A DNA stretch of 64,000 nucleotides from Lamprocystis purpurea DSM 4197. Its GTDB lineage: Bacteria > Pseudomonadota > Gammaproteobacteria > Chromatiales > Chromatiaceae. Shown one piece after another: positions 52,488 through 61,228 of this stretch. The stretch covers positions 20,231 to 84,230 of the forward strand of contig NZ_KB902486.1 of NCBI RefSeq assembly GCF_000379525.1. Direction: 5' to 3'. Position 1 is the first letter of the stretch, and each line of letters starts with the position of its first letter. The notes under the pieces are model-generated. The model was not told the DNA's origin. It made no database searches and worked only from the letters and a program-made list of their open reading frames with translations. Made by a program: the position numbers and the translations under genes.

Positions 52488-55400
52488 ATGAAGCACCCAT
52501 CACTCAGCTCCCTCATCGGCTTGCTCGCCGCCGCCGTCATGGCGACCGCCGCGGCCGTCAGCGACATCGCCACAACCCCGCTGACCGTCACCCAGTCGGT
52601 CAAGCCGCGCGTCCTGTTCGTACTCTCCAACGATCACGCGCTCTATTACAAGGCCTATACCGACTGGAATGACCTGACCGGCGACGGTATTCCGGATACC
52701 AGCTATGTGCCTGATTTCGCATATTACGGGTACTTTGATTCCACGAAATGCTACAGCTACGTCACCACCGACGGCGGGCGATTCGAACCACAAGCGACGG
52801 CCCCCAACCCGAATACGCCGTATTGCGATGAGGTGGCCGGGGAATGGAGCGGCAATTTTCTCAACTGGGCGACCATGTCGCGCATGGACATCGTGCGCAA
52901 GGTGCTTTATGGTGGCCACCGTTCCACCGACACCGCTACGACGACCGTCTTGGAACGCGCCTACATTCCGAGTGACGCCCACAGCTTCGCCAAGTATTAT
53001 GAAGGAACGGATAGCGCAAAACTCACCCCCTTCAATACGCCAAAGCTGACGCTGTGCAACACCACCTACGCCGACTCCGGGGAATCTCAAGACATTACGA
53101 CTCCACCGCAAATCCGTGTCGCCAAGGGCGATTTTCGTTACTGGGCCGCGAACGAGCGCTGGCAGTGCACCTGGGACAACGAGCAAGGCTCCAACTCCAG
53201 CGGAGACAACACCACCGGATCGAAAACCACCGATCCGAACAAAAGCAACGACGGGCTGGGCGAAAAGAACTATAGCGCGCGGGTCCAGGTCTGTGTCGCG
53301 GGAAAGATCGGGGCGGAAGAGTGCAAACGCTACCCCGACAGTCATTACAAACCGGTGGGGCTCCTGCACACCTATGGCGAGGATGATAAGCTTCTGTTCG
53401 GCCTGCTGACCGGAAGTTATGCCAAGAATAAATCGGGCGGCGTGCTGCGCAAGAACGTCTCCGCCTTCAGCAACGAGGTCAATACCAAAACCGACGGCAC
53501 TTTCACCGGAGCGGCGGGAATCGTCGCGACCCTTGATCGCCTGCGCATCGCTCGCTATCAATACGGCAGTGGTCAAGGGTATTACAACGAGACCGACTCT
53601 TGCCCCTGGGCCTTATCCCTCTTCGACGAAGGCAAGTGCAGCAACTGGGGTAACCCGTTGAGCGAAATGTATCTGGAATCGCTGCGCTACATGGCCGGAC
53701 TGACAGCCACCTCAGAGTTCAGCGCGACCGATGATACGTACATCACGGGGCTGACCAAAGCGGACTGGACTGACCCCTTGAACGACGAGAATGACCCCTT
53801 GGAGGACAAACACTGGTGCGCTCACTGCGACATTATCGTGCTGAACGCCAGCGAGTCGTCCTACGATAACGACCGCATGAATTCAAGCGGCTTGAACGGA
53901 TCTCCAAGCGCCGCCGATAAAACCGACGCGGTCGGGGACAGCGAGGGGATCAGCGGCCATAACTTCTTCGTGGGGGAGAACGGCACGGACAATAATCAGT
54001 TGTGTACCGGAAAACAGGTCTCCGCGCTAGGCGACGTCCGTGGCGCCTGCCCCGGCGCGCCGCGTCTCTCAGGCACCTATTACGCCGCCGGCCTGGCACA
54101 TTGGGCGCACACCAACGATATCCGTTCCTTGACCGGTGAGCAAACGGTGACCACCCGCGCCGTTACCCTGTCGCCCGCCGCGCCTAAGCTGGTCATCCCG
54201 GTTCCCGGGGGCGAGCGCACCGTCTCCATTCTGCCCGCCTGCCGCAACCTCACCCCCAATCCGGACGGCAACTGCGCCATCGTCGACTTCAAGATCATCG
54301 ATCAGGACATCGCGGCTGGTACCGGCGAGGTCTACGTCAACTGGGAGGACAGCGAACAAGGGGGTGACTATGACCAGGATATGAAAGGCACCCTGAGCTA
54401 TGCCATCACCGGCAATACCGTGACGGTGACGACCAAGGTCGACCGGAAATCGACTGATCATAAGCTGGGATTCGGTTATGTCATCGGCGGCACCACCCAA
54501 GACGGGTTTCACGTACACACCGGGGTCAACAATTTTAAGTACACGGATCCGAACGGCGTCACCGGCTGCACGATCTGCGATGTGTGCTCAAACGGAGTTT
54601 CCGAGAAGCTCCCGTGCCCAACCGAGCCGAAGGCGTGCTCGAATTGCAATGTGACGCTGGCCGCAACCAGCGTAACCTATACCCTCGGCGACTCGACCGC
54701 CAGCTTACTGGAAGAACCCATGTGGTACGCCGCCAAGTACGGCAGCTTCATCGACGGCAACAAGAACAAATTCCCGGATCAGGATCAGCCGGCCGAGTGG
54801 GATGCCGATGGGGACAAACGCCCGGACGGATTCTTCTTCGCCAGCAACCCGACCGAACTAGGCCCGTCGCTCGCGCGCTTCCTCGACATCATCTCCACCA
54901 CCTCATCCTCCGCCTCGGTCGCGGCCAATTCGGTGACGCTCAATACCGACACCCGCATCTATCAGGCACGCTACGACACCGATAACTGGACCGGAGACCT
55001 GATCGCTTTCCCGATCAAGCCCGACGGCACACTCGACGATGCCGCCTGGCACGCCCAGGACCAGGTTGGTCTTCAGGCCAAAGCCGGCACCCGCCGCATT
55101 CTCACCACCAACGAAGCAAGCCGCACTGGCGTGCCCTTCCGGTGGGGTGATGAGGAGAGCACCAACGCTGACGGCATCGCCGCCGCCCAGAAAGCCAATC
55201 TGAACCGGACCTGTCCAACCTGCACCGCGGACACCGCGGGCGAGCAGCGGCTCAACTATCTGCGCGGCAGCCGAACGGACGAACTCAGCCAGCCGAAAGG
55301 CACACTGCGCACGCGCGATGCCCTGCTGGGGGATATCGTCAACTCGGAGCCGGTATACGTCGGCCCGCCCGCCGCCTTTTTCCCGAACGACCTCGAGACC

Positions 55401-57056
55401 GAGAGCTACCAGGATTTTGCCAACACGCAGGTCGGGCGCGCCCATGTGCTCTATGTCGGCGCGAACGACGGGATGCTGCATGCCTTCAAGGCCGACACCG
55501 GCGCGGAACTGTTCGCCTACGTACCGCGTGCCCTCTACCCGAAATTGAGCGTGCTCACCACGCTCGCTTACCAGACAAATCACCAATTTTATGTCGACCT
55601 CGGACCCACGGTCACTGACGCCTATCTGGGCGCCAGTAAGCAATGGCGCAGCATCCTGGTCGCCGGACTCGGCGCCGGCGGGGCCGGCATGTTCGCGATC
55701 GATGTGACCGATCCCGCGGAATTCCAGGGCAGCGAGGCCGATGCACGCCGCCAAGTGCTCTGGGACATCGTCGGCGGGGATACGGGCTTCGAAGATCTGG
55801 GCTACACCTTCAGCAAGCCGGCCGTCGTGCGGCTGCCCGACAACAACTACAACGGAGTCTGGGCCGCGGCCTTTGGCAATGGCTACGAAAGTGCCGAGGG
55901 GATAGCCGCACTCTATCTCGTAAACGCCGCGACCGGTGAACTACTGGAAGAGGTCGTTGCTGACGCCGGCCCGGGGAACGGACTCTCCAGCGTCGCCCCG
56001 ATCGATCATGACGGTGATGCACGAGTGGACTACATCTACGCGGGTGATCTGAAAGGACATCTGTGGCGTTTCGAGCCCAACGCGGCCGGCGGCTGGGAGG
56101 TTTCATTCGGCGGACGCGCGCTGTTCAAGAACGGAAATGGGGAAAGCGGGACACCCGTAACGGTGTCTGAAAGGGTATGCAAGACCGAGTGCACCGGTGG
56201 TTACTACACGGCCGGCAAGAAGAAAGGGCAATGCAAGAAGTGGGAGGAGGTCTGCCGCTCGGAAGATGTGACTCAAACCGTGGCTGGCGGCGATGACCAA
56301 CCCATCACGGTCCGCCCGGAAGTCGTCCGCCACCCGCTCGGCGGTGTCATGGTTCTGTTCGGCACCGGCTCCTATTACCGGACCACGGATCGCATCCCCA
56401 ACACCGACCAGGCGAAGATCAATGCCTTCTACGGCGTCTGGGATCGCTTCGACGAGACCAGCGATATCCGCACCGAGCACCTGTTGGAGCAGAAAATCGT
56501 CAAAGAGCAGGCCCTCGGGGACTTCGACATCCGCGTGACGACCTCCAACGAGATCGTCTGGCACAAGACCGACGACAAACCCGAGGGCACTCCGCCAAGC
56601 ACTCACCTCGGCTGGTATCTCAGACTCGTGCACCCGGACGAGGGCGCGCTCGGCGAGATTCAGGTCACCGAGCCGCGGGCGCGCGGCGGCCGCATCATTT
56701 TCACGACCATGATCCCCTCCGACGTGGTCTGCGACTTCGGCGGCGAGGGTTGGCTGATGGAACTCAATCTCCTGGACGGCAAACAAGTCAGTGAGGTGCT
56801 GTTCGATCTCAACGGCGACGGGGTCTTCAACGTGCTCGATCTGGCGCCCATCCAACAAAAGGACGGACAGACGGTCCTGATCACCCCCTCCGGCAAGAAG
56901 TCCAAGGTCGGGCCGATTCAAGAGCCGGCGATCATTGCCGCCGGGACCCGCGAATATAAGTTCGCAAGCGGGGCCAAGGACGCCGGTGTCGAAGTCACCA
57001 CCGAGAACCCGGTCGACCTGAAAGGCGGACGGCGCTCCTGGCTGCAGGTACATTGA
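52488..57056 (+). CDS. pilY1: PilY1 pilus tip adhesin, copy 2
   Basis: A 1522-residue paralogue of the 41739 protein. Signal peptide 1-24 is followed by LTVTQSVKPRVLFVLSNDHALYYKAY and DLTGDGIPD in place of a MIDAS. At the place of the copy 1 insertion (about 694-715) it has only a short six-cysteine segment (CTICDVC, CSNC), and four more cysteines (VCKTEC, QCKKWEEVC) inside the propeller near residue 1230. The propeller calcium loop DHDGDARVDYIYAGDLKGHLWRFE is conserved. ATG has a GAGGA ribosome site. The two copies share architecture but have diverged most in the middle, suggesting two tip specificities. Confidence 0.93.
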   Translation: MKHPSLSSLIGLLAAAVMATAAAVSDIATTPLTVTQSVKPRVLFVLSNDHALYYKAYTDWNDLTGDGIPDTSYVPDFAYYGYFDSTKCYSYVTTDGGRFEPQATAPNPNTPYCDEVAGEWSGNFLNWATMSRMDIVRKVLYGGHRSTDTATTTVLERAYIPSDAHSFAKYYEGTDSAKLTPFNTPKLTLCNTTYADSGESQDITTPPQIRVAKGDFRYWAANERWQCTWDNEQGSNSSGDNTTGSKTTDPNKSNDGLGEKNYSARVQVCVAGKIGAEECKRYPDSHYKPVGLLHTYGEDDKLLFGLLTGSYAKNKSGGVLRKNVSAFSNEVNTKTDGTFTGAAGIVATLDRLRIARYQYGSGQGYYNETDSCPWALSLFDEGKCSNWGNPLSEMYLESLRYMAGLTATSEFSATDDTYITGLTKADWTDPLNDENDPLEDKHWCAHCDIIVLNASESSYDNDRMNSSGLNGSPSAADKTDAVGDSEGISGHNFFVGENGTDNNQLCTGKQVSALGDVRGACPGAPRLSGTYYAAGLAHWAHTNDIRSLTGEQTVTTRAVTLSPAAPKLVIPVPGGERTVSILPACRNLTPNPDGNCAIVDFKIIDQDIAAGTGEVYVNWEDSEQGGDYDQDMKGTLSYAITGNTVTVTTKVDRKSTDHKLGFGYVIGGTTQDGFHVHTGVNNFKYTDPNGVTGCTICDVCSNGVSEKLPCPTEPKACSNCNVTLAATSVTYTLGDSTASLLEEPMWYAAKYGSFIDGNKNKFPDQDQPAEWDADGDKRPDGFFFASNPTELGPSLARFLDIISTTSSSASVAANSVTLNTDTRIYQARYDTDNWTGDLIAFPIKPDGTLDDAAWHAQDQVGLQAKAGTRRILTTNEASRTGVPFRWGDEESTNADGIAAAQKANLNRTCPTCTADTAGEQRLNYLRGSRTDELSQPKGTLRTRDALLGDIVNSEPVYVGPPAAFFPNDLETESYQDFANTQVGRAHVLYVGANDGMLHAFKADTGAELFAYVPRALYPKLSVLTTLAYQTNHQFYVDLGPTVTDAYLGASKQWRSILVAGLGAGGAGMFAIDVTDPAEFQGSEADARRQVLWDIVGGDTGFEDLGYTFSKPAVVRLPDNNYNGVWAAAFGNGYESAEGIAALYLVNAATGELLEEVVADAGPGNGLSSVAPIDHDGDARVDYIYAGDLKGHLWRFEPNAAGGWEVSFGGRALFKNGNGESGTPVTVSERVCKTECTGGYYTAGKKKGQCKKWEEVCRSEDVTQTVAGGDDQPITVRPEVVRHPLGGVMVLFGTGSYYRTTDRIPNTDQAKINAFYGVWDRFDETSDIRTEHLLEQKIVKEQALGDFDIRVTTSNEIVWHKTDDKPEGTPPSTHLGWYLRLVHPDEGALGEIQVTEPRARGGRIIFTTMIPSDVVCDFGGEGWLMELNLLDGKQVSEVLFDLNGDGVFNVLDLAPIQQKDGQTVLITPSGKKSKVGPIQEPAIIAAGTREYKFASGAKDAGVEVTTENPVDLKGGRRSWLQVH

Positions 57057-57124
57057 CCCCCACCGCCGGCCGGACGTCGGTCCGACCGGCGGCCCCATGA
57101 ATATCACCCGCCATCGGATCGGAT

Positions 57125-57150
57125 GTAGGTGCGAATTCAGTCGCACCTAC
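57125..57150. repeat. Small perfect palindrome (10-bp arms)
   Basis: GTAGGTGCGA-ATTCAG-TCGCACCTAC lies 69 bp after pilY1 copy 2. It may serve as a terminator hairpin or be a REP-like unit. Confidence 0.6.
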
Positions 57151-57171
57151 ATTCACCGATATCCAAATTGT

Positions 57172-57276
57172 TTCTCGTTCCCACGCTCCGGCGTGGGAAT
57201 GCCGTCCGGCCGCTCCAGCGGCCGGTGGTGCCATACGCGACGGCGCGACTTACTATTACGCTGAAGCGTGGGAGCG
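57172..57276 (-). repeat. Triple-hairpin repeat, family B, copy 4 (decayed)
   Basis: Inverse orientation to the other copies: TTCTCGTTCCCACGCTCCGG... then CCGTCCGGCCGCTCCAGCGG. The distal end is eroded (ACTTACTATTACGCTGAAGCG). It joins directly to the remnant of a DUF433-like gene at 57275. Confidence 0.8.
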
Positions 57277-57349
57277 TCTTGGCGACTCGGACCGCGCCGT
57301 CGGTGTCGACGACCAAGGGCAGGGGTTCGGACGTGAGTACCATGGACAT
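57275..57349 (-). pseudogene. DUF433-like gene remnant, cut by a family B repeat
   Basis: Minus-strand codons give MSMVLTSEPLPLVVDTDGAVRVAKT, shown here only as its start and end (MSMVLTSEPLPL...GAVRVAKT). This resembles the N-terminus of DUF433 proteins (PLR.D.DGVVRVGGTRV), often antitoxin-like. Homology stops where the repeat starts, so the gene was truncated there. Identification rests on a short match and is tentative. The rest of 57350-57513 shows nothing recognisable. Confidence 0.35.
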
Positions 57350-57513
57350 CGGGGCGCCTCCGAAGCGGTTAGGGCAAGTCACCGGAAAGCCTGGGGTGGG
57401 TCAGGATCGCCGCTTGGCTGCCGGAATCTTGGCAGGTTCATGCTTGTCACCCCCGCCTTCGCCGTGTCTAATCGACCCCTAGCGACACGCCAAGAGTCCA
57501 AGAGTCCCTGTCC

Positions 57514-60099
57514 ATGCCCCTTCCCAATGCCGCAGAAGTCCTGGCCAGCCCTGGACTGGTCGATGATTACCTGCCGCTCCCCAACTGCTTCGATGAGATG
57601 CGGCCGGGCGCGGGCGAGGTGCGCCCGCAGTGGCGCTATCTGCTGGACGCCTTGCGCACCCTGGGCCCCGCGGGCATCGAGGAGCGCTACCGCGAAGCGG
57701 CACGGATGTTTCGCGACAACGGGGTCACCTATAACCTGAACGGCGACACCAAGGGCATGTCCCGGCCCTGGGAACTGGATTTGCTGCCGCTGCTGATCCG
57801 CAGCGAGGAATGGGCGGTGCTGGAGCGCGGCCTGATGCAGCGTGCCGAGCTGTTCAACCTGATCCTGTTGGACCTCTACGGCCCGCGCGACCTGATCAAG
57901 CGCGGCCTGCTGCCGGCCGAACTCATCGACGGCTATCCCGAGTACCTGTTCCCCTGTCACGGCATCGAGGTCGCCGGTCGGCGCCCGCTCGTCCACTATG
58001 CCGCCGATCTGACCCGCACGCCGGACGGCGAGTGGCGGGTGATTGGCGACCGCGCCCAGAGCCCGCTCGGAGCCGGCTATGCGCTGGAGAACCGGGTGGT
58101 GCTGTCGCGGGTCATCCCCAGCCTGTTCCGCGACTCGCACGTCCATCGCCTGGCCGGGTTCTTCCGCACCATGCGCCGCACCCTCACCCGGCTCGCCCCG
58201 GGGCGGGACGGCCACACGCGGGTGGTGGTGCTCACCCCCGGCCCGCAGAGCGAGGCCTATTTCGAGCACGCCTATCTGGCGAACTACCTGGGATATACCC
58301 TGGTGCAGGGCGGGGACCTGTCGGTGCGCGACGGCGCGCTCTGGCTGCGCACCCTGGGGCGCCTGGAGCGCATCGACGCCGTCCTGCGCCGCATCAACAG
58401 CAGCGACAGCGATCCCCTGGAGTTGCGCGAAGACTCTTACCTGGGCGTGCCCGGCCTGGTGCAGGCGGTGCGGGCCGGCAATCTGGTGGTCGCCAATGCG
58501 CTCGGCAGCGGGGTGCTGGAGCACCCGGGCCTGATGGCCTTCCTGCCGGGACTGTGCCGCCACCTGATGGGTGAGGACCTGCACCTGCGCGACACCCCTA
58601 CCTGGTGGTGCGGTGATCCGCGGGCGCGGACCTATGTGCTGGCCAACCTGAATGAATTGGTGGTCAAACTGGCCGGCAAGCCCCCCGGTCGGCGCTGTGT
58701 CTTCCCGGCCGAGATGGATGCGGCGGCGCGCGCCGCCCTGGTCAGCGCGATCCAGGCCGCTCCGCACCGCTATGTGGCTCAGGAGCGCGTCACGCCCTCC
58801 ACCGCCCCGACCCTGATCGGTCAACGCCTAGAGCCACGTCCGATCACGCTGCGCACCTTCCTGTGCGCCGAGGATGACGGCTACGCGGTCATGCCCGGCG
58901 GGCTCGGACGGGTGGCGCTCGCCACCGGCGGGGCCGCCCTGGTCAGCAACCAATTGGGCGGAATCGGTAAGGATGCCTGGGTGCTCGCCTCGGAACCGGA
59001 GCGCCAGGAATCCCTGCTGATCAGCGGGGAAGCGCAGAGCCCAACCGTGACCCAGGAGAGCGAGGTCTCCAGCCGGGTGGCCGACAACCTGTTCTGGATC
59101 GGGCGCTACGCGGAACGGGCCGAGGGTCTGGTGCGGCTGCTGCGCATGACCATCTTCAAGCTGTCCGAACGGGCCGATCTGGTGACCACCAAGCCGGACA
59201 CCTACTTCATGCGGTCACTGCTCGAGGCCCTGACGCATCAGACCCAGGCGTTCCCCGGTTTCATCGGCGCCGGCGCGGAGGCCCGGCTGCGCAGCCCGCT
59301 GCCCGAACTGCTGTCGCTGATCGCCGATCCGGCGCGGCTGGGCGGCTTGCCCCAGACGCTGCAGGCCCTGGGGCTGGCCGCTTATTCGGTGCGCGAGCGC
59401 CTCTCGGTGGACACCTGGCGCATCGTCAGCGATATCGAGACGCGGCTGCACGCCCTGACCGGCAACCCACCGACCCAGCCCTCGCAAGCCCTGGACGAAC
59501 TCGACCCGCTGGTCACCTCGCTGGTCGCTTTCTCCGGGCTGACGCAGGAGAACATGACCCACAACGAGGGCTGGCATTTCCTGGAGACCGGCCGCCGGCT
59601 GGAGCGCGGCGCGGCTCTGGCCGGTCTGCTGCGCTCGACCCTGACTCCGCTGAACTCCGAACTGGATGAAGCGACCCTGATCGAAGCCATCCTCGGGGTC
59701 ACCGACAGCACCATCACCTACCGTCGCCGCTATCGCGCCGGCACCCGCGTCGGCGCCTTGCTCGATCTGGTGTTACAGGATGAAGGCAACCCGCGCGCCC
59801 TGGCCTATCAGTTGATCGCGCTGGAAAAGCTGGTCACCGAGATGCCCAAGGGCGAGTTGGCGGTGGGGCGCACGCCGGCGCAGAAACTGGTGATGAAGTG
59901 CCTGACCGGGGTGCGTCTGGCCGAGATCGACACCCTGGCACAAGCCGACCCGCACACCCATCGGCGCATCATCCTGGAGCGCGTACTCAAAGATCTGGAA
60001 TCCGACTTGGCGGCGATCTCGGACGCCTTGACCGGCCAGTATTTCCGCCACGAGGAACAACCCCACAGCCTGTTGCGACGGGTCGGGGTGGTCAAGTGA
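57514..60099 (+). CDS. Circularly permuted ATP-grasp / alpha-E fusion protein
   Basis: An 861-residue cytoplasmic fusion. The first part (about 1-480) is the circularly permuted ATP-grasp type (DUF404/407): FDEMRPGAGEVRPQWRYLLDAL, NGVTYNLNGD, RPWELDLLPLLI, WRVIGDRAQSPLGAGYALENR. The second part (about 515-855) is an alpha-E helical domain beginning SRVADNLFWIGRYAERAEGLVRLLRM. In many bacteria these are separate neighbouring genes; here they are one chain. With the transglutaminase gene 10 bp downstream they form a conserved predicted peptide-ligation module whose product is unknown. Confidence 0.88.
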   Translation: MPLPNAAEVLASPGLVDDYLPLPNCFDEMRPGAGEVRPQWRYLLDALRTLGPAGIEERYREAARMFRDNGVTYNLNGDTKGMSRPWELDLLPLLIRSEEWAVLERGLMQRAELFNLILLDLYGPRDLIKRGLLPAELIDGYPEYLFPCHGIEVAGRRPLVHYAADLTRTPDGEWRVIGDRAQSPLGAGYALENRVVLSRVIPSLFRDSHVHRLAGFFRTMRRTLTRLAPGRDGHTRVVVLTPGPQSEAYFEHAYLANYLGYTLVQGGDLSVRDGALWLRTLGRLERIDAVLRRINSSDSDPLELREDSYLGVPGLVQAVRAGNLVVANALGSGVLEHPGLMAFLPGLCRHLMGEDLHLRDTPTWWCGDPRARTYVLANLNELVVKLAGKPPGRRCVFPAEMDAAARAALVSAIQAAPHRYVAQERVTPSTAPTLIGQRLEPRPITLRTFLCAEDDGYAVMPGGLGRVALATGGAALVSNQLGGIGKDAWVLASEPERQESLLISGEAQSPTVTQESEVSSRVADNLFWIGRYAERAEGLVRLLRMTIFKLSERADLVTTKPDTYFMRSLLEALTHQTQAFPGFIGAGAEARLRSPLPELLSLIADPARLGGLPQTLQALGLAAYSVRERLSVDTWRIVSDIETRLHALTGNPPTQPSQALDELDPLVTSLVAFSGLTQENMTHNEGWHFLETGRRLERGAALAGLLRSTLTPLNSELDEATLIEAILGVTDSTITYRRRYRAGTRVGALLDLVLQDEGNPRALAYQLIALEKLVTEMPKGELAVGRTPAQKLVMKCLTGVRLAEIDTLAQADPHTHRRIILERVLKDLESDLAAISDALTGQYFRHEEQPHSLLRRVGVVK

Positions 60100-60109
60100 G
60101 AGACGCACG

Positions 60110-60988
60110 ATGAAGTACCGCATCAGCCACCGGACCCGCTATCAGTACGCGGAGCCCGTGTCGCTCTGTCATAGCCTGGTTCACCTGAAACCGCGCCAAG
60201 GCCACTATCAGCGCTGTCTGTTGAGCCAACTGCGGGTCGACCCCTGGCCGGCGGTCAACCGTGAGCACGAGGACTTCTTTGGTAACCGGGTGAACTATTT
60301 CTCGATCCAGCAGCCGCACGAGGCGTTGGAAGTCACCGCGGTCAGTGAAGTCGAGGTGACGAGACCAAACATCCCGGACCTGTCACGCACCCCCGCCTGG
60401 GAACTGGTCCGTGACCTGCTGGGCGATCGGGAACACCCCCGGCTGGCGACCAAGCAGATCTTCACCCTGCCCTCGCCGCAGATCCCCCTGGACGCCGCCG
60501 CGCGTGCCTTCGCCGCCGCCTCGTTCACCCCCGGCCGACCGCTCCTGGAGGCCACCTGCGACCTCATGGCACGGATCTTCACTGAATTCGCCTATGACCC
60601 CCACTTCACCACCATCGCCACCCCGATCGCCGAGGTCATGGAGCATCGGCGCGGGGTCTGCCAGGACTTCGCCCACGTCGCCATCGCCGGCTTGCGCGGG
60701 CTGGGGCTCGCCGCCCGCTATGTCAGCGGCTACCTCGAAACGCTGCCGCCCCCCGGCCAGGCCAAACTGCAGGGTTCCGACGCCTCCCATGCCTGGTTCG
60801 CCGTGCTGGTCCCCGAACTGGGCTGGATCGATTTCGACCCCACCAACAACCTGATTCCCGGCGAGCAGCACATCACCACCGCGCTGGGCCGTGACTTCCA
60901 CGACGTGACCCCCATGCGCGGGATCTTCTACGGCGGCGGCTCGCATGAGCTGACGGTGGCGGTGGACGTGAATCGGGTGGAGGGTTAG
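60110..60988 (+). CDS. Transglutaminase-like cysteine peptidase
   Basis: A 292-residue protein with an N-terminal beta domain (MKYRISHRTRYQYAEPVSLCHS) typical of the bacterial transglutaminase N-domain, then the catalytic core: Cys in RRGVCQDFAHVAI, His in SDASHAWFAVLVP and Asp in GWIDFDPTNN. No signal peptide, so cytoplasmic. It pairs with the upstream ATP-grasp/alpha-E gene and may cleave or cross-link the peptide that module makes. Confidence 0.9.
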   Translation: MKYRISHRTRYQYAEPVSLCHSLVHLKPRQGHYQRCLLSQLRVDPWPAVNREHEDFFGNRVNYFSIQQPHEALEVTAVSEVEVTRPNIPDLSRTPAWELVRDLLGDREHPRLATKQIFTLPSPQIPLDAAARAFAAASFTPGRPLLEATCDLMARIFTEFAYDPHFTTIATPIAEVMEHRRGVCQDFAHVAIAGLRGLGLAARYVSGYLETLPPPGQAKLQGSDASHAWFAVLVPELGWIDFDPTNNLIPGEQHITTALGRDFHDVTPMRGIFYGGGSHELTVAVDVNRVEG

Positions 60989-61007
60989 GAGGAGACGCCG
61001 TTGCTGT

Positions 61008-61110
61008 GATCTGGCTCCCACGCTCCAGCGTGGGAGCAAGTCGCGACGCTCCAGCGTCGCGTGGCGCCACCGGCCGCTGGAGTGACTGGACGGCATTCCC
61101 ACGCTGGAGG
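61008..61110 (+). repeat. Triple-hairpin repeat, family B, copy 5
   Basis: Full plan present (GATCTGGCTCCCACGCTCCAGCG, GCGACGCTCCAGCGTCGC, CCGGCCGCTGGAG), but the last hairpin breaks off at CACGCTGGAGGTCGAGGCTTA, where a family I fragment takes over. It lies 20 bp after the transglutaminase stop. Confidence 0.9.
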
Positions 61111-61128
61111 TCGAGGCTTACCGTGAAA

Positions 61129-61201
61129 GTGCGTCGTCAGGCCATCCTGGCCTGACGGCGTCGGGACTGAAACGGTCAGGGCTGGAAGCCCTGACTACGC
61201 A
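61129..61201 (+). repeat. Double-hairpin repeat, family A, copy 5 (diverged)
   Basis: GTGCGTCGTCAGGCCATCCTGG starts the element and GGGCTGGAAGCCCTGACTACGC ends it. A 14-bp insertion (GTCGGGACTGAAAC) splits the two hairpins. It lies directly after family B copy 5, so three repeat families are adjoined between convergent genes. Confidence 0.85.
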
Positions 61202-61228
61202 GCGGTCGAGAGGACTTGCTTGTTGCGC

